From positions 2,852,001 through 2,916,000 of the forward strand of contig NZ_CP030073.1 of the NCBI RefSeq assembly GCF_003261055.1: a DNA stretch of 64,000 nucleotides. Direction: 5' to 3'. Position 1 is the stretch's first letter. Every line of letters begins with the position of its first letter. A model generated the notes under the pieces. That model ran no database searches, was not told where the DNA came from, and saw nothing but the letters and a program-made list of their open reading frames with translations. Positions 37,973 to 45,691 of this stretch are shown here, piece by piece. This DNA is from Streptomyces cadmiisoli (GTDB lineage Bacteria > Actinomycetota > Actinomycetes > Streptomycetales > Streptomycetaceae). A program made the translations under genes and the position numbers.

Positions 37973-39217
37973 TCACGCCCCTGTGAGCTTCGCGAACTTC
38001 TCTTCGTAGGCCGTCTCTTCCTTCGAGCTCAGTGAGCGGAAGGCACGAGACTTGGCGGCCATCTCCCGGTCGGGAATGATCAGCGGGTTGTTCGCCGCGT
38101 CCTCGTCGATCCGGGCGAGTTCCGCCTTCACCCCGTCGACCGGGCACACGTAGTTGATGTACGCGGCGAGTTCCGCGGCGGGCTTCGGCTCGTAGTAGTA
38201 GTCGATGAGACGTTCGGCGTTGGTCTTGTGGCGGGACTTGTTGGGCACCAGGAGGTTGTCCGTCGAGGTCATGTAGCCGCTGTCGGGGATGACGAAGTCG
38301 ACGTCCGGGCTGTCGGCCTTGAGCTGGACGACGTCACCGGCCCAGGCGATACACGCGGCGAAGTCGCCCTTGGTGAGGTCCGAGGTGTAATCGTTGCCGG
38401 TGAAGCGGCGGATCTGGCCCTTGTCGACGGCCTTCTGCAGACGGGCGATCGCCGCGTCGAAGTCGTCGTCGGTGAACCTGCCGGGGTCCTTGCCCATGTC
38501 CAGCAGCGTCATGCCGACGCTGTCGCGCATCTCGGACAGGAAGCCGACGCGGCCCTTGAGCCGGGGATTGTCGAGCAGGTCGGAGACCGAGGTCACCTCC
38601 TCGCCGTCCAGCGCCTTGCGGTTGTAGGCGATGACCGTGGAGATACCGGTCCAGGGGTAGGAGTACGCCCGTCCCGGGTCCCAGTCCGGGCTGCGGAACT
38701 GCTGGGACAGATTGGCGTAGGCGGTGGGGAGGTTGGACGCGTCCAGCTTCTGGACCCACCCGAACCGGATCAGTCGTGCCGCGAGCCAGTCGGTCACGCA
38801 GATCAGGTCGCGGCCGGTGTCCTGGCCTGCCGCGAGCTGCGGCTTGACCTTGCCGAAGAACTCGACGTTGTCGTTGATGTCCTCGGTGTACTTGACCGCG
38901 ATGCCGGTCCGCTTCCTGAACTCCTCCAGCGTCGGGTGGCGCTTCCCGCTGTCGTCGACGTCCATGTACTCGGTCCAGTTGGAGAAGGCCACCGTCTTCT
39001 CCTTCGCCGAGTGGTCCTCGGACGAGACACCCGACGTCCTGGCCGCCGGGGGGATGCCGCAGGCGCTCAGCACCCCCAGACCTCCGACCGCGAGCGCACC
39101 GCCCGCGGAGGCGCGCAGCAGGGAGCGGCGGCTGAGGGCGGCCCTGCCGTTCCGGAAACTGCGCCGCACGGCGGCCACCTGGGCCGCGGACAGGCGGTCG
39201 GGCTCGTACTGCTCCAT
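37973..39217 (-). CDS. potD: Polyamine ABC transporter substrate-binding lipoprotein PotD
   Basis: 414 aa. The N-terminus has a twin-arginine motif SRRSLLRAS and a lipobox LSAC with Cys at 53, so it is exported folded by Tat and lipid-anchored. The mature part is a PotD/PotF-type binding protein (FSNWTEYMDVDDSGKRH, YPWTGISTVIAYNRKAL, AACIAWAGDVVQLK). First gene of the potDABC-oxidase operon, 55 bp after the aldehyde dehydrogenase stop, with which it may be co-transcribed. Confidence 0.5.
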   Translation of the reverse strand: MEQYEPDRLSAAQVAAVRRSFRNGRAALSRRSLLRASAGGALAVGGLGVLSACGIPPAARTSGVSSEDHSAKEKTVAFSNWTEYMDVDDSGKRHPTLEEFRKRTGIAVKYTEDINDNVEFFGKVKPQLAAGQDTGRDLICVTDWLAARLIRFGWVQKLDASNLPTAYANLSQQFRSPDWDPGRAYSYPWTGISTVIAYNRKALDGEEVTSVSDLLDNPRLKGRVGFLSEMRDSVGMTLLDMGKDPGRFTDDDFDAAIARLQKAVDKGQIRRFTGNDYTSDLTKGDFAACIAWAGDVVQLKADSPDVDFVIPDSGYMTSTDNLLVPNKSRHKTNAERLIDYYYEPKPAAELAAYINYVCPVDGVKAELARIDEDAANNPLIIPDREMAAKSRAFRSLSSKEETAYEEKFAKLTGA

Positions 39218-39272
39218 GCGCGTGGTGCCCTTTCGGGAGGATGGGCGGCCGCCGTCGGGCGGCCTGCTGTGG

Positions 39273-40808
39273 CTATCGGTCCCCGAAGATCGTGCGGTGC
39301 CAGTCCTTCCTCGCCACCGCCGTGTTGTCGTACATGACGTGCTTGATCTGGGTGTACTCCTCGAACGAGTACGCGGACATGTCCTTGCCGAAGCCGGACT
39401 GCTTGTAACCGCCGTGCGGCATCTCGCTGATGATCGGGATGTGGTCGTTCACCCACACGCAGCCCGCCTTGATCTCGCGGGTGGCGCGGCCGGCGCGGTA
39501 GACGTCCCGGCTCCAGGCGGAGGCGGCGAGCCCGTACGGGGTGTCGTTGGCGAGCCGGATGCCTTCGTCGTCGGTGTCGAAGGGCAGGACCACCAGCACC
39601 GGTCCGAAGATCTCGGACTGGACGATCTCGCTGTCCTGGGGCGCGTCCGCCACGAGGGTGGGGCGGTAGTACGCGCCGGCGGCGAGCTCTGCCTGCGGGG
39701 CCTCGCCGCCGGTCACCACGCGCGCGTAGGCACGCGCCCGGTCGACGAACCCGGCGACCCGGTCGCGCTGGGCGTGCGAGACGAGCGGGCCGAGGTCCGT
39801 GCCCGGCGCGAACGGGTCGCCGAGCCGCACCGTCTCCATGAGAGCCGCGGTCCGCTCCACGAAGGCGTCGTACAGCGGCCGTTGGACGTACGCGCGCGTG
39901 GCGGCCGTGCAGTCCTGCCCGGTGTTGATGAGCGCGCCGGCGACGGCACCGTGGACGGCCGCCTCCAGGTCGGCGTCGTCGAAGACGACGAAGGGGGCCT
40001 TGCCGCCCAGTTCCAGATGGATCCGCTTGACGGTGGCGGTGGCGATCTCCGCGACGCGCTTGCCGACGGCGGTGGAGCCCGTGAAGGACGTCATGACGAC
40101 GCCGGGGTGACCGACCAGGTGCTCACCCGCCTCCCGGCCGGTGCCGGTGACGATGTTGACCACACCGTCCGGGATGCCGGCGTCGGTGGCGGCCTGCGCG
40201 AACAGGAGCGAGGTCAGCGGGGTCGGCTCGGCGGGCTTGAGGACGATCGTGTTGCCCGCGGCGATCGCCGGGAGGATCTTCCAGGCGGCCATCTGAAGGG
40301 GGTAGTTCCACGGCGCGATCGAGCCCACGACCCCGATGGGTTCGCGGCGGACGTACGAGGTGTGGTCGCCGGAGTACTCGCCGGCCGACTGTCCCTGGAG
40401 GTGCCGGGCGGCCCCCGCGAAGAAGGCGGTGTTGTCGATCGTCCCGGGCACGTCGAACTCGCGGGTCAGCTTGAGGGGTTTGCCGCACTGGAGGGACTCG
40501 GCCCGGGCGAACTCCTCGGCGCGGTCGGCCAGTACCGCGGCGAAGCGGTGCAGCGCCTCGGAGCGCTCGCCGGGCGTGGCGCCGGACCAGCCCGGGAAGG
40601 CCGCCTGCGCCGCGGCGACGGCCTCGTCCACGTCGTCGGGGCCGGCCAGGTCGTAGGTGAGGACGTCCTCGCCGGTCGACGGGTCGACGACCGTGTGCGT
40701 GCGACCGGACGTGCCCTTCCTGAGGCGCCCGGCGATGTACTGCGCGCCGTCGGCGAAACGGTCCTGGGCGGCGAATCGTTCCGGGGCGGTGTTTCCCGGG
40801 TTGTGCAT
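39273..40808 (-). CDS. Gamma-aminobutyraldehyde-type dehydrogenase
   Basis: 511 aa from the ATG at 40808 with GGAGAG upstream. ALDH fold: APWNYPLQMAAWKILPAI, SFTGSTAVGKRVAEI, LELGGKAPFVVFDDAD (general base), INTGQDCTAATRAY (nucleophile Cys), and SEIFGPVLVVLPF. These motifs match PuuC/PatD enzymes that oxidise 4-aminobutyraldehyde or its gamma-glutamyl form to GABA. It is the first gene of the polyamine operon running through potDABC to the FAD oxidase. A paralogue with the same motifs is at 46811-48250. Confidence 0.5.
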   Translation of the reverse strand: MHNPGNTAPERFAAQDRFADGAQYIAGRLRKGTSGRTHTVVDPSTGEDVLTYDLAGPDDVDEAVAAAQAAFPGWSGATPGERSEALHRFAAVLADRAEEFARAESLQCGKPLKLTREFDVPGTIDNTAFFAGAARHLQGQSAGEYSGDHTSYVRREPIGVVGSIAPWNYPLQMAAWKILPAIAAGNTIVLKPAEPTPLTSLLFAQAATDAGIPDGVVNIVTGTGREAGEHLVGHPGVVMTSFTGSTAVGKRVAEIATATVKRIHLELGGKAPFVVFDDADLEAAVHGAVAGALINTGQDCTAATRAYVQRPLYDAFVERTAALMETVRLGDPFAPGTDLGPLVSHAQRDRVAGFVDRARAYARVVTGGEAPQAELAAGAYYRPTLVADAPQDSEIVQSEIFGPVLVVLPFDTDDEGIRLANDTPYGLAASAWSRDVYRAGRATREIKAGCVWVNDHIPIISEMPHGGYKQSGFGKDMSAYSFEEYTQIKHVMYDNTAVARKDWHRTIFGDR

Positions 40809-40911
40809 GTCGCTCTCCTCCGCCGTCGCCCCGTGGTGCACGGGGTCGGGTGGCGTAGCTCCAGCTCGATTTGAGTGCCGATCCTGACAGAGCCATGGGA
40901 CTCCAACAAGT

Positions 40912-40947
40912 GATTCCGTTGTTGCCTTTTGGTTACGCGACGGAATC
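40912..40947. promoter_or_regulatory. Inverted repeat in the divergent promoter region of the polyamine operon
   Basis: GATTCCGT (40912-40919) and ACGGAATC (40940-40947) are perfect 8-bp arms 20 bp apart, about 100 bp upstream of the aldehyde dehydrogenase start and 73 bp before the NADAR gene. It could be an operator for a PucR, Lrp or other dimeric regulator. Confidence 0.5.
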
Positions 40948-41019
40948 TGTCGACCAGGTGTCGAGTCGGCACGGAAAAGGCAGGACGGACTGTCAGTGGT
41001 GCCTGCCAGACTCGCGTGC

Positions 41020-41589
41020 ATGGAGAGGATCACCGGGACGATCGACTCGCTGGACGCGCTGCTCGGCGAGGTCCGCTCGGGGGCATCGGTCAAGTATCTG
41101 CACTTCTGGGGCCATCGGCCCCGGCCGGACGGGCGGATCGGATCGAGCTGCCTGAGCCAGTGGTGGCCGTCGCCGTTCACCGTGGACGGGGTGGAGTACG
41201 CGACGGCGGAGCACTGGATGATGGCCGCCAAGGCCCGGCTGTTCGAGGACCCGGAGGGAGAGCGCCGAGTGCTCGCGGCCGCTCATCCCTCCCAGGCGAA
41301 GAACGCGGGGCGTCTGGTGCGCGGCTTCGACGACTCCGTGTGGCGGCGGGAGCGCTTCCGGATCGTGGCCGAGGGAAGCGTGCACAAGTTCCGCGCACAT
41401 GCCGACCTGCGGGAGTTCCTGCTGAACACCGGACAGCGGGTGCTGGTCGAGGCGAGCCCGGTGGACCGCGTCTGGGGCATCGGGCTCGCGGCGGACGACG
41501 AGGCGGCCTCGGATCCGACGCGATGGCGCGGGCCGAATCTGCTCGGATTCGCGTTGATGGAGGCACGGGAGAGACTGCGGGCGGAGTGA
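41020..41589 (+). CDS. NADAR (YbiA-like) family protein
   Basis: 189 aa from the ATG at 41020; an in-frame GTG at 40996 with a better purine stretch upstream is also possible. Family motifs: YLHFWGHRP, CLSQWWPSPFTVDGVEYATAEHWMMAAKARLF, and the C-terminal WRGPNLLGFALMEARERL. NADAR proteins act on NAD- or ADP-ribose-derived glycosidic bonds, including removal of ADP-ribose from nucleic acids or hydrolysis of riboflavin-pathway intermediates. Which substrate applies here is open. Divergent from the aldehyde dehydrogenase operon. Confidence 0.5.
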   Translation: MERITGTIDSLDALLGEVRSGASVKYLHFWGHRPRPDGRIGSSCLSQWWPSPFTVDGVEYATAEHWMMAAKARLFEDPEGERRVLAAAHPSQAKNAGRLVRGFDDSVWRRERFRIVAEGSVHKFRAHADLREFLLNTGQRVLVEASPVDRVWGIGLAADDEAASDPTRWRGPNLLGFALMEARERLRAE

Positions 41590-41628
41590 GGAGGGGCGAC
41601 GCAGGGCGACAGGCGCCCTCTCGCCGCA

Positions 41629-41736
41629 CCGGCCGAAAGCCCGAGTACGTCCAGTACGAGGACTTCCGGCCGGCACACCGAGAGCACGCACCGAACGCCG
41701 CTCCTTGACAGGCAGACGTTGCCTGCCGCGGCACTA
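41629..41736. repeat. Compound hairpin repeat between NADAR and DUF4190 genes
   Basis: CCGGCCGAAAG (41629-41639) pairs, with one mismatch, with CTTCCGGCCGG (41663-41673); the loop holds a smaller GTACGTCCAGTAC palindrome. Then AGGCAGACGTTGCCT is a self-pairing stretch followed by GCCGCGGCACTAG, whose CTA is the stop codon of the DUF4190 gene. Similar sequence is, from memory, common between Streptomyces genes. It can act as a bidirectional terminator. Confidence 0.5.
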
Positions 41737-42981
41737 GGTCACGGTCACCAGGATGCCGAAGCCGATGCCGAGGAGGAGCCCGGCGGTGCCGCAGATGATC
41801 CCGGCCAGGGCCTGACCGGGGTTGGTGGCCTCCCCGCGGTTCGCCTTCGCGCGTCCGATCGCCCCGAAGACGATGCCCAGGATGCCCAGGACGATCGCCA
41901 CGGGCCACAGGCAGAATCCGGCGGCGGCCACGATGCCGACCACGAGCCCGGCGGTGCCGAGTCCGTTGCTCGGCATCTGCGTCGCGCCGGGCCAGCCGTA
42001 GTAGCCCGGCGCGCCCTGCGGATGCGGGCCGGGGTACGCGCCCTGACCGGGGTAGCCGTAGCCGCCGGGGTAGCCGTACTGCATCGGGCCCGGACCGTCG
42101 GGTGCGATGGGCGGGGGCGGGACGGCGCTGTCACCGGGGGCCGGAACGCCCGCGCCGAAGGGGATGCCCGCCTGGGCGGGCGGAGGAAAGGCGGCGGGCG
42201 CACCGGACGCCCCGTCCGCGGGGCCCGGCGCGGCCCAGCCCTGATGGGGTGCTCCGGTCGACGGGGCGGCGGGGGCCGCCCATCCCTGCGGGCCCTGGCC
42301 CGCCGTGCCGTCCGCGGACGGCACGGACGTGACCGTCCGCTGGTCGTGGACGGAGGGGAGGCCCGGGGTGTCGGGGCCGCTCCACGCGAGGGTGGCGCCG
42401 GGACCGCCCGCGGCGCCGTTCGCCGGGGGTGCCCAGGGGTCCGTGCGACGCGGGTCCGCGGCGGTCCGCCCGTCGAGGGGGACGTGCGGAGTCGTGTCGT
42501 GCGGGGTCCGCCACACCATGTCCGCGTCCCGGTCGGCGCCCGGCTCGGGCGCCGCGTCCGGCGACACCAGCGGCACCGCGGTGCCGTCCTGCGTCATGCC
42601 GTACGCCGTCTCCCGGTCCTGCTGGACCTCCGGTATCTCGGCGCTGTCCAGGACGACCTCGGGTTGCGCGTCCGGCGACGACGGCTTCGGCGGCGCCCAC
42701 TGATCACGGCCGTCCGAGCCACCCGGCCACACACTGCCCGACGCCGCGCTGCCCGACCCCGTACCGGCCGGCGTGGCACCACCGGGCGTCACGCCACTCG
42801 GCGTCGCACCACCCGGCGTCGTACCGGCGGACAACGCGCCGCTCGGCGCGGCACCACCCGGTGTCACGGCACCCGGTGTCACGGCACCACTCGGCGTCGC
42901 ACCGGCCGCCGCGTCGCCCCGCCCGGTCGCCCCGGGCGCGGCTTCGGCGCCCGGCGTCGGCGGCTGCCTGTCGTCGGACAT
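41734..42981 (-). CDS. DUF4190 domain membrane protein with long disordered N-terminus
   Basis: 415 aa. Residues 1 to about 330 are disordered and rich in Pro, Gly, Ala, Thr with imperfect TPGGA/TPSGV repeats and Tyr-Gly-Tyr-Pro near 310-330. The C-terminal 90 residues carry two membrane helices separated by FGAIGRAKANRGEATNPGQALAGI, the DUF4190 signature. Unknown function; such proteins are often envelope-associated. It is divergent from the deaminase gene at 43056. The stop codon is part of the hairpin repeat. Confidence 0.5.
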   Translation of the reverse strand: MSDDRQPPTPGAEAAPGATGRGDAAAGATPSGAVTPGAVTPGGAAPSGALSAGTTPGGATPSGVTPGGATPAGTGSGSAASGSVWPGGSDGRDQWAPPKPSSPDAQPEVVLDSAEIPEVQQDRETAYGMTQDGTAVPLVSPDAAPEPGADRDADMVWRTPHDTTPHVPLDGRTAADPRRTDPWAPPANGAAGGPGATLAWSGPDTPGLPSVHDQRTVTSVPSADGTAGQGPQGWAAPAAPSTGAPHQGWAAPGPADGASGAPAAFPPPAQAGIPFGAGVPAPGDSAVPPPPIAPDGPGPMQYGYPGGYGYPGQGAYPGPHPQGAPGYYGWPGATQMPSNGLGTAGLVVGIVAAAGFCLWPVAIVLGILGIVFGAIGRAKANRGEATNPGQALAGIICGTAGLLLGIGFGILVTVT

Positions 42982-43055
42982 GCGCGGGACCCCCCATTGT
43001 CGAGCGTGCCGTCATGCTACGTCCCCCGCACGACCCGCCGGAGGCCCGGCCTACC

Positions 43056-44201
43056 ATGACCTCTGATTCACCGATCAGCCGATCACCGCGCCCCGCCCCC
43101 CGCGGCCCGCGGGCGCCGTTCCCGGGAGGAACCTTGACCGACCACGCCACCGCGTCCGCCGTCGCCGGCACCCGTACCCCGCAGGCCTTCATCGCCGGAC
43201 TGCCCAAGGCCGAACTGCATGTGCACCACGTCGGCTCCGCCTCCCCCCGGATCGTCGCCGAACTGGCCGCCCGCCACCCCGACTCCAAGGTGCCCACCGA
43301 CCCCGAGGCGCTGGTCGACTACTTCACGTTCACCGACTTCGCGCACTTCATCGAGGTGTACCTGTCCGTCGTCGACCTGATCCGCACCCCGGAGGACGTG
43401 CGGCTGCTGACCTACGAGGTGGCCCGGGACCTGGCCCGCCAGCAGGTGCGGTACGCGGAGCTGACCATCACGCCCTTCTCCTCCACCCGGCGCGGCATCG
43501 ACGAGCGGGCCTTCATGGACGCGATAGAGGACGCGCGCATGGCGGCCGAGGCCGAGTTCGGGACCGTTCTGCGCTGGTGCTTCGACATTCCGGGCGAGGC
43601 CGGGCTGGAGGCCGCCGAGGAGACCGCGCGGCTCGCCACCGACGACAAGCTGCGCCCCGAGGGACTGGTGTCGTTCGGACTCGGCGGGCCCGAGATCGGT
43701 GTGCCGCGGCCTCAGTTCAAGCCGTACTTCGACCGGGCCATCGCCGCCGGGCTGCACTCGGTGCCGCACGCCGGTGAGACGACCGGACCGGAGACGGTCT
43801 GGGACGCGCTCACGCACCTGCGCGCCGAGCGCATCGGGCACGGCACGAGCTCCGCGCAGGACCCGGAGCTGCTGGCGCATCTCGCCGAGCACCGCATCCC
43901 GCTGGAGGTCTGCCCGACCTCGAACATCGCCACGCGCGCGGTGCGCACCCTCGACGAGCACCCCATCAAGGAGTTCACCCGCGCCGGCGTCCTCGTCACG
44001 ATCAACTCCGACGACCCGCCGATGTTCGGCACCGATCTCAACAGCGAGTACGCCGTCGCCGCGCGCCTTCTCGACCTCGACGCGCGGGGCCTTTCCGACC
44101 TCGCGAAGAACGCGGTCGAGGCGTCCTTCCTGGACGAGACCGGCAAGGCCCGTCTGGCGGCGGAGATCGACACGTACACCGCGGTCTGGCTCGCGTCCTG
44201 A
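43056..44201 (+). CDS. Adenosine-deaminase-family enzyme, probably 6-aminodeoxyfutalosine deaminase
   Basis: 381 aa from the ATG at 43056; a TTG at 43134 directly behind GGGAGGA is the alternative start (355 aa). Amidohydrolase/ADA fold: the metal-binding HxH is in KAELHVHHVGSASP, then SVPHAGETTGPETVW (His/Glu), RIGHGTSS and VCPTSNIATRA, and INSDDPPMFGTDL (metal Asp). The HHVGSASP segment differs from the HLDGxxR of true adenosine deaminase. From memory, the gene in this chromosomal position in Streptomyces was shown to deaminate 6-aminodeoxyfutalosine in the futalosine route to menaquinone; I transfer that function with moderate confidence. Followed 20 bp later by the glycerophosphodiesterase gene. 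Confidence 0.5.
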   Translation: MTSDSPISRSPRPAPRGPRAPFPGGTLTDHATASAVAGTRTPQAFIAGLPKAELHVHHVGSASPRIVAELAARHPDSKVPTDPEALVDYFTFTDFAHFIEVYLSVVDLIRTPEDVRLLTYEVARDLARQQVRYAELTITPFSSTRRGIDERAFMDAIEDARMAAEAEFGTVLRWCFDIPGEAGLEAAEETARLATDDKLRPEGLVSFGLGGPEIGVPRPQFKPYFDRAIAAGLHSVPHAGETTGPETVWDALTHLRAERIGHGTSSAQDPELLAHLAEHRIPLEVCPTSNIATRAVRTLDEHPIKEFTRAGVLVTINSDDPPMFGTDLNSEYAVAARLLDLDARGLSDLAKNAVEASFLDETGKARLAAEIDTYTAVWLAS

Positions 44202-44221
44202 CCCACCACCAGAATGGGGCC

Positions 44222-44914
44222 ATGCCGAACGTGACCGCCGTGGCCCACCGCGGTGCCCCGTACCACTTCCCCGAGAACACGATCGACTCCCTGCGTACCG
44301 CGCTCGACCTGGGCGCGGACGCCGTCGAGGTCGACGTACGGCTCACCCGGGACGGCGTCCCGGTGCTGCTGCACGACGAGACGCTGAAGCGGCTGTGGGG
44401 GCACGACCGGCCGCTGCGGTCGCTGTCGGCGGACGAGGTGCGCGGCCTGACGGACGGGCGGGTGCCGACGCTGGCCGAGGCGCTCGCCGCGACCGAGGGA
44501 AGCCGGGTGATGCTCGATCTGCCGGGCACCTCCGACGTCCGCGCGGCACGCCGGGTGGTCGACGTCGTCCGGGAGTGCGGGGCGGCGGACCGGGTCTACT
44601 ACTGCGCGCACGCCCAGGCGATGCTCGCGGTGCGCGCCGCCGACCCGGCCGCCGAGATCGCCCTGACCTGGACGACGCTGGCACCGCCGCGCCGCGCGCT
44701 GCTGGACGCGGTGCGCCCGCGCTGGCTCAACTACCGGTTCGGGCTGGTGGACCGGGACCTCGCGGAGCGCGTCCACCGCGACGGGTATCTGCTGTCCGTG
44801 TGGACCCCGGACACCCGGCGCGCCATGCGCAGGCTCCTCGACCGGGGCGTGGACTCGATCACCACGAACCGCGTCGACGCCCTGTGCGCCGTGCGCAAGA
44901 GCCACACGCACTGA
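44222..44914 (+). CDS. Glycerophosphodiester phosphodiesterase
   Basis: 230 aa. GDPD family (TIM barrel): VAHRGAPYHFPENTIDSL is the His-Arg-Gly and Glu-Asn metal site, then EVDVRLTRDGVPVLLHDETL with the catalytic His. It hydrolyses glycerophosphodiesters to glycerol-3-phosphate and an alcohol. No signal peptide, so cytoplasmic. Close behind the deaminase gene and probably co-transcribed. Confidence 0.5.
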   Translation: MPNVTAVAHRGAPYHFPENTIDSLRTALDLGADAVEVDVRLTRDGVPVLLHDETLKRLWGHDRPLRSLSADEVRGLTDGRVPTLAEALAATEGSRVMLDLPGTSDVRAARRVVDVVRECGAADRVYYCAHAQAMLAVRAADPAAEIALTWTTLAPPRRALLDAVRPRWLNYRFGLVDRDLAERVHRDGYLLSVWTPDTRRAMRRLLDRGVDSITTNRVDALCAVRKSHTH

Positions 44915-44926
44915 TCCCCGGCGCCG

Positions 44927-44956
44927 GGCCGACGAGCATCCGAGTACTCGTCGGCC
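44927..44956. terminator. Terminator between convergent genes
   Basis: GGCCGACGAG (44927-44936) pairs with CTCGTCGGCC (44947-44956), loop 10 nt, between the phosphodiesterase stop and the stop of the convergent membrane protein gene. Confidence 0.5.
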
Positions 44957-45010
44957 GGCCCGCCCCCCCACGAACACCGCCACCGCACGCGCGAGCGCTG
45001 CGGCCCCGCG

Positions 45011-45532
45011 TCAGGTGGCGAGCACCGGCACGGGCGTGGGGGTGAGTGCCTCCAGCCGCTTGATCCGCCGGCGTACGACATACAGCGGGATGATCCCGAA
45101 CACGCCGAACGACATGTCGACGACGCTCCACCAGAACGGGATGTCGCGGATCGGTCCGCAGATCAGGGCGAGCGGGATCACGCCCGCGCAGGCGATCATG
45201 CCGAACTCGACGACCCAGATGTTGCGGACCGGGTCGCGGTAGGGGCCGTAGAACGCGACCGCGATGACGAGGTGCGCGAAGGCCAGCCAGTCCGTGCCGT
45301 ACAGCAGGAACGGGTATTCGGCGTCGGCGGTGTCGAGTCCGCGCCGCACCCGCTCGATCCAGTCCATCAGTCCCGGCAGGTGCTCCGGCACGGACAGCGC
45401 CCGCAACAGGTCCTCCGTCCAGCGCAGTTCGTGGACCAGCGGGAAGGCCGTTGCGCCGCTCAGCACGAGGCAGACGACGAAGAGGACCAGCCAGGCGCGG
45501 ATGCCCTTCAGCAGGGCGGCTCTGTCGCTCAT
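45011..45532 (-). CDS. Putative integral membrane protein
   Basis: 173 aa with four predicted membrane helices (about residues 12-33, 80-98, 105-125, 133-150). It ends in a basic stretch VVRRRIKRLEAL and a Pro/Thr tail. No family signature that I recognise. A perfect 20-bp palindrome lies 17 bp upstream of its ATG, so it is probably under repressor control. Divergent from the CsoR-box gene. Confidence 0.5.
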   Translation of the reverse strand: MSDRAALLKGIRAWLVLFVVCLVLSGATAFPLVHELRWTEDLLRALSVPEHLPGLMDWIERVRRGLDTADAEYPFLLYGTDWLAFAHLVIAVAFYGPYRDPVRNIWVVEFGMIACAGVIPLALICGPIRDIPFWWSVVDMSFGVFGIIPLYVVRRRIKRLEALTPTPVPVLAT

Positions 45533-45549
45533 GGGGTTGAGCGTACCGG

Positions 45550-45569
45550 GTTTTGAACATGTTCAAAAC
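45550..45569. promoter_or_regulatory. Perfect 20-bp palindrome, TetR-type operator candidate
   Basis: GTTTTGAACATGTTCAAAAC is its own complement. AT-rich perfect palindromes of this kind with a TTGAACATGTTCAA core are typical operators of TetR-family repressors. It sits 18-37 bp upstream of the membrane protein ATG at 45532. No TetR gene is present in the window. Confidence 0.5.
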
Positions 45570-45603
45570 ACTGCCGTGGGCCACTCGCGCACTCCCCCTG
45601 CCC

Positions 45604-45624
45604 ATATACCCCCTCGGGGTATAT
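45604..45624. promoter_or_regulatory. CsoR-like operator 1
   Basis: ATATACCCC, a CTC spacer and GGGGTATAT form a 21-bp inverted repeat. It matches the copper-sensor CsoR box of actinomycetes (TAnnCCCC/GGGGnnTA around a C/G-rich centre). Confidence 0.5.
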
Positions 45625-45639
45625 GCTCGACCCTCATGG

Positions 45640-45656
45640 ATACCCCCCGTAGGTAT
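45640..45656. promoter_or_regulatory. CsoR-like operator 2
   Basis: ATACC (45640-45644) and GGTAT (45652-45656) flank CCCCGTA. It is a second, weaker copper-type box 15 bp after the first and 36 bp before the start of the exported His-rich protein gene. Between them the two boxes bracket the likely promoter. Confidence 0.5.
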
Positions 45657-45691
45657 ATGACGCAGGCCGGTCAGGTCACCAGGAGCCCCGT

